From: JARRJY01 sp037388705
GTDB taxonomy: Bacteria; Pseudomonadota; Gammaproteobacteria; UBA6429; Thiohalophilaceae
Assembly: GCA_037388705.1 (NCBI GenBank)
Contig: JARRJY010000114.1
Span: forward strand, 1 to 8,172
DNA: 8,172 nucleotides
Direction of reading: 5' to 3'
A model generated the notes under the pieces. It searched no databases. It saw nothing but the letters and a program-made list of their open reading frames with translations, and was not told the DNA's origin. Shown one piece after another: positions 1 to 5,856 of the stretch (the stretch's first letter is position 1; the number at the start of each line of letters is the position of its first letter). The translations under genes were made by a program, and so were the position numbers.

Positions 1-1
1 T

Positions 2-346
2 GAATCAGAGGCACGCCAGAAACCAGAAACTAACGAGAAAGAAGCTGCATCTGCCAGTACCTTTGTACAGGCAGATAGTCGGCCCTATGCACTGGACAAT
101 CCAAAACCGGTTTATCCATCAGTCGCACGTCGCCGTGGTATGCAAGGATTGGTGTTATTACAGGTAAGGGTAAGTGAAGAAGGCAAAGTAACAGGGATAC
201 ATGTTGTCCGTAGCTCCGGCTTTCGGATTCTTGATGTTGTAGCTGTCGACAGTGTAAAGCAATGGCGCTTTATGCCAGCACGAGAAAATGACATGACAGT
301 TACTTCGACAGTGCAGGTTCCGGTCAGGTTTTCTCTGAATAATTGA
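2..346 (+). CDS. tonB: TonB-family energy transducer, C-terminal part (5' end outside window)
   Basis: The reading frame is open from the window edge to a TGA at 344-346 and encodes about 114 residues of a protein that starts upstream. The first ~30 residues are charged and Ala/Glu/Lys-rich, like the periplasmic linker of TonB. A TonB C-terminal domain follows: NPKPVYPSVARRRGMQG carries the conserved YP and the ARRxGxxG pattern. After it come a V-x-V strand with EEGKV, VVRSSGFRILD, a V-x-QWRFMPA segment and a last strand ending VPVRF. In this family the domain contacts the TonB box of outer-membrane receptors and transmits proton-motive force from ExbB/ExbD. It lies directly before a receptor gene on the same strand, so a dedicated pairing is likely, though the intervening region has its own promoter candidate. 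ExbB/ExbD and the N-terminal membrane anchor are not in view. The family call is secure; the partner is inferred. Confidence 0.9.
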   Translation, partial: ESEARQKPETNEKEAASASTFVQADSRPYALDNPKPVYPSVARRRGMQGLVLLQVRVSEEGKVTGIHVVRSSGFRILDVVAVDSVKQWRFMPARENDMTVTSTVQVPVRFSLNN

Positions 347-355
347 TTATTATCG

Positions 356-404
356 AACAGCTCTGTTTGATATCAGACAGTTGCAACTGTTGCTAGCGCA
401 GCAA
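356..404. promoter_or_regulatory. Cluster of overlapping palindromes, candidate activator binding sites
   Basis: Several dyads overlap here. ACAGTTGCAACTGT at 377-390 is a perfect 14-bp palindrome. CTGTTTGATATCAGACAG at 363-380 is a palindrome with one mismatched pair and shares its ACAG with the first. AACAG at 356-360 faces CTGTT at 363-367. TTGCT (390-394) and AGCAA (400-404) flank five bases. ACAG/CTGT half-sites therefore alternate four times. The centre of the perfect palindrome is about 75 bp before the start site predicted from the sigma-54 promoter at 432-447. That is close to where upstream activator sites of sigma-54 enhancer-binding proteins are found. The palindromes are directly visible; assigning them to the activator at 3976-4917 is inference. 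Confidence 0.5.
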
Positions 405-431
405 GTTATTGATTCGTTTTAAAAGCACAAC

Positions 432-447
432 AGGCATAACATTTGCA
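432..447 (+). promoter_or_regulatory. Sigma-54 (-24/-12) promoter candidate for the copper receptor
   Basis: The sequence AGGCAT-AACAT-TTGCA matches the sigma-54 consensus TGGCAC-N5-TTGCW. It has the invariant GG (433-434) and GC (445-446) exactly 10 bp apart, a full TTGCA box and GGCA in the -24 box. The mismatches are the first and last bases of the -24 hexamer. Transcription would start near 458, giving a leader of about 24 nt before the ATG at 482. A sigma-54 activator is encoded in the same window and dyads lie at a suitable distance upstream, which supports function. Confidence 0.65.
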
Positions 448-450
448 CTA

Positions 451-476
451 ACTCCTGGAATAAAAATTTCCGGAGT
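451..476 (+). promoter_or_regulatory. Inverted repeat covering the receptor's ribosome binding site
   Basis: ACTCC (451-455) pairs with GGAGT (472-476), and GGAA (457-460) pairs with TTCC (468-471). This gives a 9-bp stem with one bulged T (456) and a seven-base AT loop. The GGAG of the receptor's Shine-Dalgarno sequence (472-475, six bases before the ATG) lies in the 3' arm. A transcript arriving from the upstream tonB gene would carry the whole hairpin and hide the ribosome site. A transcript starting near 458 would lack most of the 5' arm. The inverted repeat is visible; the regulatory effect is inference, and it could instead be a DNA operator. Confidence 0.4.
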
Positions 477-481
477 AAGAA

Positions 482-2518
482 ATGAATAATAATGTTTATA
501 TTGCCATGGCAGTTGCCTTAGCCAGCCAGGCACATGCACAGGAGACTGTTTTACCTACCGTTGATGTTCAGGCCGATACCCTGGTGGATGCAAACGCATC
601 CAGCCTGTCAACAGATGCTTTACTGAAAGGAACACCTGCTGACGGCGGTGAATGGATATTACAGGTACCCGGAGTTTCCGGCGTAAAGATGGGTGGCCAT
701 GGGATCGATCCGGTGATTCGTGGCCAGAAATATAACCAGTTAAACATCCTGCTGGATGGCGCTTATGTATATGGTGGTTGTCCAAACCGGATGGATCCCC
801 CTACCTCATATGCATCAACAGAAATTTATGATGAGGTTACAGTATTAAAAGGCGTACAAACCCTGGTGTACGGCAGTGGTGGTTCTGGGGGAACGGTATT
901 ATTCGAACGCAAGCCGCCCGTGTTCGAAGAGGGTGAAAATGTAAAAGGAAAATATGGTGCCGGTTATCGTTCCAACGGTGGTGCATGGGATGCATATGCT
1001 GATGTAGCTGGAGGCAGTAATGACCGGTATATTCGTAGCACGATAAGCGCCAAGGAAGCCAGGGAATATGAAGATGGTAATGGAGACGAAGTACGTTCCG
1101 GCTATAAAGAGAATTCAGCCAATGTTAGCCTTGGCATGCGCACTGCAGGTGGAACACAGTTGAACATTGACTTTGATGCAGTACGTGGTAAAGATATTCT
1201 TTATGCCGGGGCAATGATGGATTCCCCGGTATCAGATGAAGACGGTATCAAGCTGAAAATTCAAACCGCCAGTGTTGGTGTGTTTGAGCAGGTTAAATTC
1301 GAAGCCTATCGTACAGATGTTCATCATGTCATGGATAACTATACGTTACGTGATCTACCCAGTACCGATCTGGAAGTACCATCTGATTCGATTACTGATG
1401 GTGCACGTGTTACGGGTGATATAGCGGTAGGAAAGGGTAATCTCACCATCGGCATCGATATGCAAAACAGCGATCGTGATGCCACCCGGTATTCCGCCGC
1501 TACTGGTATGGTGCAGTCATATCTTTGGCCCGGGGTAGAGATTGAACAGACAGGAATGTTTATTGAATATAACGGGCAGATAAAGAAAGGCACCCGTTAT
1601 ACAGCAGGACTGCGTTATGACAGTGTTGATTCAAGCGCCAGCAAAACATTACTGGCAGCTATGGGAACCAGCCCCGACGATTTATATAACACTTATTACG
1701 GTAAAAATGCTGAAGATGTATCAGAAAATAATCTTGGTGCTTTATACAGGATGGAATACGATCTGGCTAACCAGCGTACCATGTTCTGGGGAATAAGCCG
1801 CACAGTACGTGCCGCCGATGCGACCGAACGTTACATGGCTGCCAATATGGGGATGCCAACCATGATATGGGTAGGTAATCCTGATATTGAATCGGAAAAA
1901 CATAACCAGCTGGATATCGGGCTATCGACCAGTGGCAAAAACGCTAGCCTGTCAGTCTCTGCCTATATTGACAGGGTAAGGGACTATATCCTGCGTGACA
2001 CGGCTCGTGGCCAGGATGGTATTTTGCTCTCTGATGGAGCAACGATCTATCGTAATGTTGACGTGGAATTGCTTGGTATTGACCTGGAAAGCAGTTACCA
2101 ATGGAACAGCAACTGGAGCAGTCGTTTTACTTTAGCCTATGTGCGTGCAGAGAATACGACTGATGATCGTGCGGTAGCGCAGATTCCACCACTGGAAGGC
2201 ACCGCATCTCTTGAATTTCATCAGGCGAGCTGGATGTTAGGTGGTGAAATCAGGGCGGTAGCAAAACAGACCAGGGTGGATGCCGATCCGACAACAGGTA
2301 GCGGCCTGGACTTTGGTGAAACACCTGGATTTACTATTGTGAATTTCTATGGTTCATATCAGTTAACTAAGCAAGGTGAACTGAAATTTGGTATTGATAA
2401 TGTTTTCGACAAGTTATATGCCGAACATTTAAATAAACCTAATGCCTTTGATCCACAACCTATCCAGGTGAATGAACCGGGTCGTTCTTTGTGGGCAAGG
2501 TTAAATATTAACTTCTAA
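482..2518 (+). CDS. oprC: TonB-dependent copper receptor, OprC/NosA type
   Basis: This is a 678-residue outer-membrane receptor, probably for copper uptake. A signal peptide ends near AHA (17-19); its short n-region is MNNN and has no Lys or Arg. A TonB-box-like stretch VLPTVDV follows at about 23-29, then the plug (about 40-145), then a beta barrel ending in the terminal Phe typical of outer-membrane proteins. The plug contains GGCPNRMDPP, in which C100 and M104 form CxxxM, and HVMDNY places H282 and M284 as HxM. These are the four ligand positions described for Pseudomonas OprC. C100 is the only cysteine in the protein. The start is fixed by GGAG six bases upstream and by an in-frame stop at 476-478. 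It follows a tonB gene, has a sigma-54 promoter candidate, and ends at a strong terminator, so it is probably transcribed alone. The TonB-copper family call is strong; the oxidation state of the imported copper cannot be told. Confidence 0.9.
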   Translation: MNNNVYIAMAVALASQAHAQETVLPTVDVQADTLVDANASSLSTDALLKGTPADGGEWILQVPGVSGVKMGGHGIDPVIRGQKYNQLNILLDGAYVYGGCPNRMDPPTSYASTEIYDEVTVLKGVQTLVYGSGGSGGTVLFERKPPVFEEGENVKGKYGAGYRSNGGAWDAYADVAGGSNDRYIRSTISAKEAREYEDGNGDEVRSGYKENSANVSLGMRTAGGTQLNIDFDAVRGKDILYAGAMMDSPVSDEDGIKLKIQTASVGVFEQVKFEAYRTDVHHVMDNYTLRDLPSTDLEVPSDSITDGARVTGDIAVGKGNLTIGIDMQNSDRDATRYSAATGMVQSYLWPGVEIEQTGMFIEYNGQIKKGTRYTAGLRYDSVDSSASKTLLAAMGTSPDDLYNTYYGKNAEDVSENNLGALYRMEYDLANQRTMFWGISRTVRAADATERYMAANMGMPTMIWVGNPDIESEKHNQLDIGLSTSGKNASLSVSAYIDRVRDYILRDTARGQDGILLSDGATIYRNVDVELLGIDLESSYQWNSNWSSRFTLAYVRAENTTDDRAVAQIPPLEGTASLEFHQASWMLGGEIRAVAKQTRVDADPTTGSGLDFGETPGFTIVNFYGSYQLTKQGELKFGIDNVFDKLYAEHLNKPNAFDPQPIQVNEPGRSLWARLNINF

Positions 2519-2547
2519 ACAAAAGAACACGACTATATCAACCTGAT

Positions 2548-2577
2548 TGCCGCAGTTTATTCTGCGGCATTTTTATT
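2548..2577 (+). terminator. Rho-independent terminator of the copper receptor gene
   Basis: TGCCGCAG (2548-2555) and CTGCGGCA (2562-2569) form a perfect 8-bp GC-rich stem with a six-base TTTATT loop. A TTTTTATT tract follows immediately. It lies 29 nt after the receptor's stop codon. There is no matching A-run on the left, so it is probably one-directional and would not stop the convergent nitrilase transcript. Confidence 0.88.
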
Positions 2578-2668
2578 GCGGTTGTACTTTTATTAATTTC
2601 TAGCTATATGACGATGCAATTGGCTTGTTTACGTATACTGCCAGCACCTGGCTGATGTGCAAAGTATA

Positions 2669-3754
2669 TTAACGAAGGTACTCAGGCGTGTACTCAGGAA
2701 TCACCCCTGTTTTAAGATAATGTTCAGTTACCAGCTTGTAGTAGTCCGCTCCCTTGCCAAGCCAGCGTTCAAATGATGACTTCCAGTCATCAGGCATCTC
2801 TTTGGGTATCCAGAACTTACCTGGGATCGGCTCAGAAGGAATGGGCTTGTTAACCATATCAAGCCTGGCAATAACCACACCTTCACCTTGACTTCGCGAT
2901 CTGCGAGCCAGTATTTTGCCTTGTGCATCAACAATCATAGCCTCGCCCAGGAAGGCTGAGTTGTATTCGACATCAGGGAGCTCCGGGCTAAAAAAACCAT
3001 GGAAGTTGCCAGCATGCGAACCATGAATTACAGGAACCCCCAGCATTTTTGCCATTCGTGGCGCGGCTTTCTGTAGCATTTTCAGGTTGTCAGCTCTGCG
3101 CGGACTATCCGCATCAGCATCATCAGGTAAGGTCCACCAGCAGGAACCACCAACGACCAGGTTTACCTTATTGAAAAGCCGCTTTGCAGTTTGTGAACGA
3201 ATAAATTCCCAGCACAAAACAGAACCGACAGGTCCTATTGGCGTGGACAACACGCCATCATCGTTGCCACCCTTGTAATAACAATTTTCCCAGTATGTCG
3301 GGATATCCTTGTCGTGCAGCATTGTTGTGCCATCAGGGAAGACCAGCACAAAAGTGTTAAAGACTTGTTGCTCACGTTTTGCCAGGTATGAGCCTCCAAT
3401 TACAGCATTTAGTTCGCTCGAAAGTTTCGTTAACATTTTGAGCGGGGCACCATCAAATGACTGAATTGCCTTGTGCATATCGGGATGAAACGCTGCTGCC
3501 GAGGTAAACATTTCTGGCAGGATAATCCACTGTGCCCCCATTGTGCGTGCCTTGCGGATAAGCTGTTCCGCCTGGCTCATGTTCCATTGAACATCGGCCA
3601 GCCTGGGAACCATCTGGATTGCCGCGGCCTGGATTTGTGTGGGAAGTTTTTGCGACTCGCTTGAGGCCTGACTCCTGACTAATGGGCTGCTTAACAATAA
3701 ACCTGATGCCAGTAATTTATTAAACTGCCGCCTGGTGAGAGTTTTACGGACCAT
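2669..3754 (-). CDS. Tat-exported nitrilase-superfamily carbon-nitrogen hydrolase
   Basis: This 361-residue protein should hydrolyse a C-N bond (amide, nitrile or similar) in the periplasm. The N-terminus has a twin-arginine motif, TRRQF (residues 7-11), then a hydrophobic stretch LLASGLLLSSPLV and a likely cleavage site near residue 30. The nitrilase fold follows with an intact catalytic set: E81 in IILPEMF, K149 in LHDKDIPT, C181 in VLCWEF, plus E156 in YWENC, which fits the second conserved glutamate. The start is supported by AAGGAG nine bases upstream (3764-3769). Most nitrilase-superfamily enzymes are cytosolic, so export is unusual. It is convergent with the copper receptor and lies 221 nt behind the sigma-54 activator gene, with a strong dyad between them. 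Substrate and connection to copper are unknown; a cofactor-free thiol enzyme would not itself need Tat for metal loading. Family is confident, function is not. Confidence 0.88.
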   Translation of the reverse strand: MVRKTLTRRQFNKLLASGLLLSSPLVRSQASSESQKLPTQIQAAAIQMVPRLADVQWNMSQAEQLIRKARTMGAQWIILPEMFTSAAAFHPDMHKAIQSFDGAPLKMLTKLSSELNAVIGGSYLAKREQQVFNTFVLVFPDGTTMLHDKDIPTYWENCYYKGGNDDGVLSTPIGPVGSVLCWEFIRSQTAKRLFNKVNLVVGGSCWWTLPDDADADSPRRADNLKMLQKAAPRMAKMLGVPVIHGSHAGNFHGFFSPELPDVEYNSAFLGEAMIVDAQGKILARRSRSQGEGVVIARLDMVNKPIPSEPIPGKFWIPKEMPDDWKSSFERWLGKGADYYKLVTEHYLKTGVIPEYTPEYLR

Positions 3755-3835
3755 GATGCCATACTCCTTATATGCCAGAAACCATCTTTTAATATGATAA
3801 GAGTGTGACTGGTGTTAATTCATAAGTTATCTTAA

Positions 3836-3869
3836 TTTGACTAAATATATAATCTTATATTTAGTCAAA
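3836..3869. repeat. Perfect 14-bp inverted repeat upstream of the nitrilase-like gene
   Basis: TTTGACTAAATATA (3836-3849) is the exact reverse complement of TATATTTAGTCAAA (3856-3869), with a six-base TAATCT spacer. It lies about 82 nt before the nitrilase start and about 107 nt after the activator's stop. The stem is AT-rich and lacks a following T-tract in either direction that would suit a standard terminator. An operator for the nitrilase gene is therefore more likely than a terminator. Each arm ends in a TTGACT-like -35 element, but I could not pair either with a well-spaced -10. The binding protein is not identifiable. Confidence 0.6.
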
Positions 3870-3905
3870 ATTTTAATATAACTTCATGGGTTTATGGTTA
3901 ATAAA

Positions 3906-3927
3906 TATGGCGAATTCGCTGGCCATA
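3906..3927 (-). terminator. Weak hairpin after the activator gene, possible terminator
   Basis: TATGGC (3906-3911) pairs with GCCATA (3922-3927) around a 10-base loop. Read on the minus strand the stem is followed by TTTATT. It lies 49 nt past the stop of the sigma-54 activator. The stem is only six pairs, and an alternative palindrome GCGAATTCGC (3910-3919) overlaps it. Termination would probably be partial, so the nitrilase gene could still receive read-through. Confidence 0.3.
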
Positions 3928-3975
3928 ATGAAAACCAGTTTCTTTAGGCATGATAGAAGTTAAGCCCTGTGGTAT

Positions 3976-4917
3976 TTAGCTGATTGCGTGTTTATTCATA
4001 CGATAAAGCAATGCACTGCGAGTGATGCCTAACATGCGCGCCGCCTTACTTTGGTTACCATTAGTTTTAATGAGTGCCTGGTTTATCAGCTCTGCTTCTA
4101 CGTTATCCAGTACAACACCGTTTTCCGGTAATTGCACGACTGAAGAAGTACGCGGTTGCTGACGCATTTCCATAGGCAGGTTATCAATCGTAACCGTCTG
4201 GCCGGGTAACAAAATTAACATACGTTCACAGAAGTTTTTCAGTTCACGAATGTTACCTGGCCATGGGTACTTGGTAAGTTGCTGGATGGCTTCCTTTTCA
4301 AATACAGGAGCAGCAAGCTGATGTTTGTTAGATAACTGTTCAGTGAGTTGTATTAACAGATGTTCGATATCACCGTGTCGATCACGCAGGGGCGGTAGTT
4401 GTACCGGCACAATATTTAAACGATAGAACAGGTCTTCACGGAAGTTGCCCTGTTGTGATTCTTTATATAAATCACGATGGGTGGCCGCAATCACGCGCAC
4501 GTTAACTTTGTCAGCGTGAGTTTTACCGACGGACTGGCATTCACCGCTTTCCAGGAAACGAAGTAACTTGGCCTGGATATTTAAATGTAGTTCACCAATT
4601 TCATCGAGGAATAAAGTGCCACCATCAGCAGCCTGGATTCGACCTTGTTGATCCTGGGTGGCGCCCGTAAAGGCACCTTTACGGTGACCAAATAGTTCTG
4701 ATTCGGCCAGTGATTCGGGTAAGGCCGCGCAGTTAACGGTAACAAAGGGTTTGCCCGCACGGTTACTTTGCTGGTGCAGTTGTTGCGCCATGAGTTCTTT
4801 GCCGGTACCGCTTTCTCCCTGGATTAAAACGGTAACATCGGTTGCGGCAATCATTTGCGCGGCACGCATGCAGGATTCAAATTCAGCGGACTGGCCAAAC
4901 ACGTTTTGCTTATTCAT
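3976..4917 (-). CDS. Sigma-54 enhancer-binding activator lacking a receiver or sensor domain
   Basis: This 313-residue protein should activate transcription by remodelling sigma-54 RNA polymerase. The AAA+ domain starts almost at the N-terminus: Walker A GESGTGK (34-40), the sigma-54-contacting GAFTGA loop (81-86), Walker B TLFLDEIGE (101-109), and arginine-finger region FREDLFYRLN (159-168). A YPWPGNIRELKN segment (217-228) follows. A Fis-type helix-turn-helix (about 286-309: NQSKAARMLGITRSALLYRMNKH) ends the protein. No receiver, GAF or PAS domain precedes the AAA+ module, so the architecture resembles PspF, which is controlled by a separate inhibitor. The start is supported by AGG nine bases upstream. 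It lies 26 nt behind the membrane-protein gene, probably in one operon. The sigma-54 promoter candidates before the copper receptor and copA are plausible targets; the signal is unknown. Confidence 0.93.
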   Translation of the reverse strand: MNKQNVFGQSAEFESCMRAAQMIAATDVTVLIQGESGTGKELMAQQLHQQSNRAGKPFVTVNCAALPESLAESELFGHRKGAFTGATQDQQGRIQAADGGTLFLDEIGELHLNIQAKLLRFLESGECQSVGKTHADKVNVRVIAATHRDLYKESQQGNFREDLFYRLNIVPVQLPPLRDRHGDIEHLLIQLTEQLSNKHQLAAPVFEKEAIQQLTKYPWPGNIRELKNFCERMLILLPGQTVTIDNLPMEMRQQPRTSSVVQLPENGVVLDNVEAELINQALIKTNGNQSKAARMLGITRSALLYRMNKHAIS

Positions 4918-4943
4918 AACTAACTACCTGTTATATCTATTTA

Positions 4944-5651
4944 TCAATGAACATGCTGATGCTCTGTATGTTGCGCATGTTCTAAGCCCATATAGCCGGT
5001 TGCTAACGCGAGAATAATTATTGTAATTCCGACTACTGGTCTCAGGTATGGCAGGCGATGTAATCGCATAAACCACCCGGATAATATACCGGCAGTCATG
5101 ACGGTTGGTAAAGTCCCGATGCCGAATAGAAACATAAACAAGGCACCATTGAGTGGTGTTTCACCTGAAGTTGACCAAAGCAGTGCGGAATATACCAGGC
5201 CGCAGGGAAGCCAGCCCCATACCATGCCAAATAAAAAGGCATGTACGGGGTTTTTCACGGGTAATAATTTTTTACTTATAGGTTCCAGTTTTTTCCAGAT
5301 GGGTTTTCCCAGTTGCTCAACCGAGGCAAAGCGGGGAAACCAGCCGGCAAGATAAAGCCCGATAGCAACCATTAAGATTGTCGCCAGTGATTGTAAGAGC
5401 AGGTGTCCATATTGCTGGAAACTGTCCGAGAAAATCTGTCCAAGTGTTCCAGCAGCCAAACCCGCCAGTGTATAACTGGAAATACGTCCAAGGTTATAAG
5501 CGGATATATAAGGTATAAGTCGCCAGCGACTTTCGCGGACATTCTCGGGCAGACTGAAAGTGATGGCGCCAATGATGCCACCACACATCCCGATACAATG
5601 TAAGGTACTGAACAGGCCAACCAGGAAGGCATTGAAATAATTTATTTCCAT
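4944..5651 (-). CDS. Polytopic inner-membrane protein, DsbD_2 / TauE-SafE-like ('sulfite exporter' family)
   Basis: This 235-residue protein has about six hydrophobic segments. It carries the hallmark N-terminal motif HCIGMCGG (18-25), a second conserved stretch WGWLPCGLVYSAL (145-157) and GTLPTV (179-184). These are features of the DsbD-like transmembrane family often annotated as sulfite exporter or cytochrome biogenesis protein. Relatives commonly lie near cbb3 oxidase and copper genes and are suspected to act in copper or redox delivery. C19, C23 and C150 could bind metal or exchange disulfides. The C-terminal tail has five histidines in its last eleven residues (HAQHTEHQHVH), a likely metal-binding end. 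It is the first gene of a probable operon with the sigma-54 activator and is divergent from copA. No strong Shine-Dalgarno sequence precedes the ATG. The sulfite-export name should not be taken as its function. Confidence 0.8.
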   Translation of the reverse strand: MEINYFNAFLVGLFSTLHCIGMCGGIIGAITFSLPENVRESRWRLIPYISAYNLGRISSYTLAGLAAGTLGQIFSDSFQQYGHLLLQSLATILMVAIGLYLAGWFPRFASVEQLGKPIWKKLEPISKKLLPVKNPVHAFLFGMVWGWLPCGLVYSALLWSTSGETPLNGALFMFLFGIGTLPTVMTAGILSGWFMRLHRLPYLRPVVGITIIILALATGYMGLEHAQHTEHQHVH

Positions 5652-5751
5652 GTAGCAAGAATACCATGGTTAATAATTGGCGCGGACTACGATAACAGGG
5701 AATGTCATGTAGCAGGTTTTCCGGGATTTCGACAGTGAAGAAGCGGTGAAC

Positions 5752-5767
5752 GGGCATGACAGGTGCA
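5752..5767 (+). promoter_or_regulatory. Second, weaker sigma-54 promoter candidate, before copA
   Basis: GGGCAT-GACAG-GTGCA has GG (5753-5754) and GC (5765-5766) exactly 10 bp apart. It keeps GGCA in the -24 box and TGCA in the -12 box, like the candidate before the receptor. Transcription would start near 5778, leaving a leader of about 79 nt. A perfect TATAAT (5768-5773) abuts it but has no good -35 at 16-18 bp. No clear CTGT/ACAG palindrome like that at 356-390 is present upstream, only single ACAG half-sites (5695-5698, 5732-5735). The match could be chance. Confidence 0.35.
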
Positions 5768-5811
5768 TATAATAAATTTTCCATAAGTACTATCATTGTC
5801 ATATTAAGTTA

Positions 5812-5825
5812 TTGAAATAAATCAA
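5812..5825. promoter_or_regulatory. FNR/Anr-type box in the divergent intergenic region
   Basis: TTGAA-ATAA-ATCAA matches the FNR consensus TTGAT-N4-ATCAA at nine of ten positions. Read rightward, an activating -41.5 position would put the start site near 5860, past the copA ATG. Read leftward it would put it near 5777, with a poor -10 (TACTTA or GATAGT), leaving a leader for the membrane-protein operon. Low-oxygen activation of the leftward operon is thus the better geometry; the site could also repress copA. The motif is visible and its target is inferred. Confidence 0.55.
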
Positions 5826-5856
5826 TTTAAGCGGGTATTTTACAAGGTCATCTTCT

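Noticed and set aside
2633..2668. Hairpin-forming sequence after the nitrilase stop (GCCAG/CTGGC around CAC, with outer GTATA/TATAC arms), as a terminator
   Set aside because: On the minus strand it is not followed by a T-tract, and the inner stem is only five pairs.
3900..3925. Possible sigma-54 element before the nitrilase gene (TGG...CGCC on the minus strand)
   Set aside because: GG and GC are 11 bp apart rather than 10, and the -12 box does not match.
4944..5651. Genuine sulfite exporter
   Set aside because: The HCxGMCGG and LPCG motifs indicate the DsbD_2-like branch; the neighbours concern copper, with no sulfonate or sulfite genes in view.
5768..5773. Perfect TATAAT as a sigma-70 promoter for copA
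   Set aside because: No acceptable -35 hexamer is present at 16-19 bp, and it abuts a sigma-54-like element; it is not called as a separate promoter.
5494..5802. Open frame on the minus strand overlapping the membrane-protein start, as a separate small gene
   Set aside because: It runs mostly antiphase inside the membrane-protein gene, shows no recognisable motif and has no convincing ribosome site.
5652..5856. CueR operator upstream of copA
   Set aside because: No CCTTCC/GGAAGG-type dyad and no 19-bp-spaced -35/-10 pair could be found.
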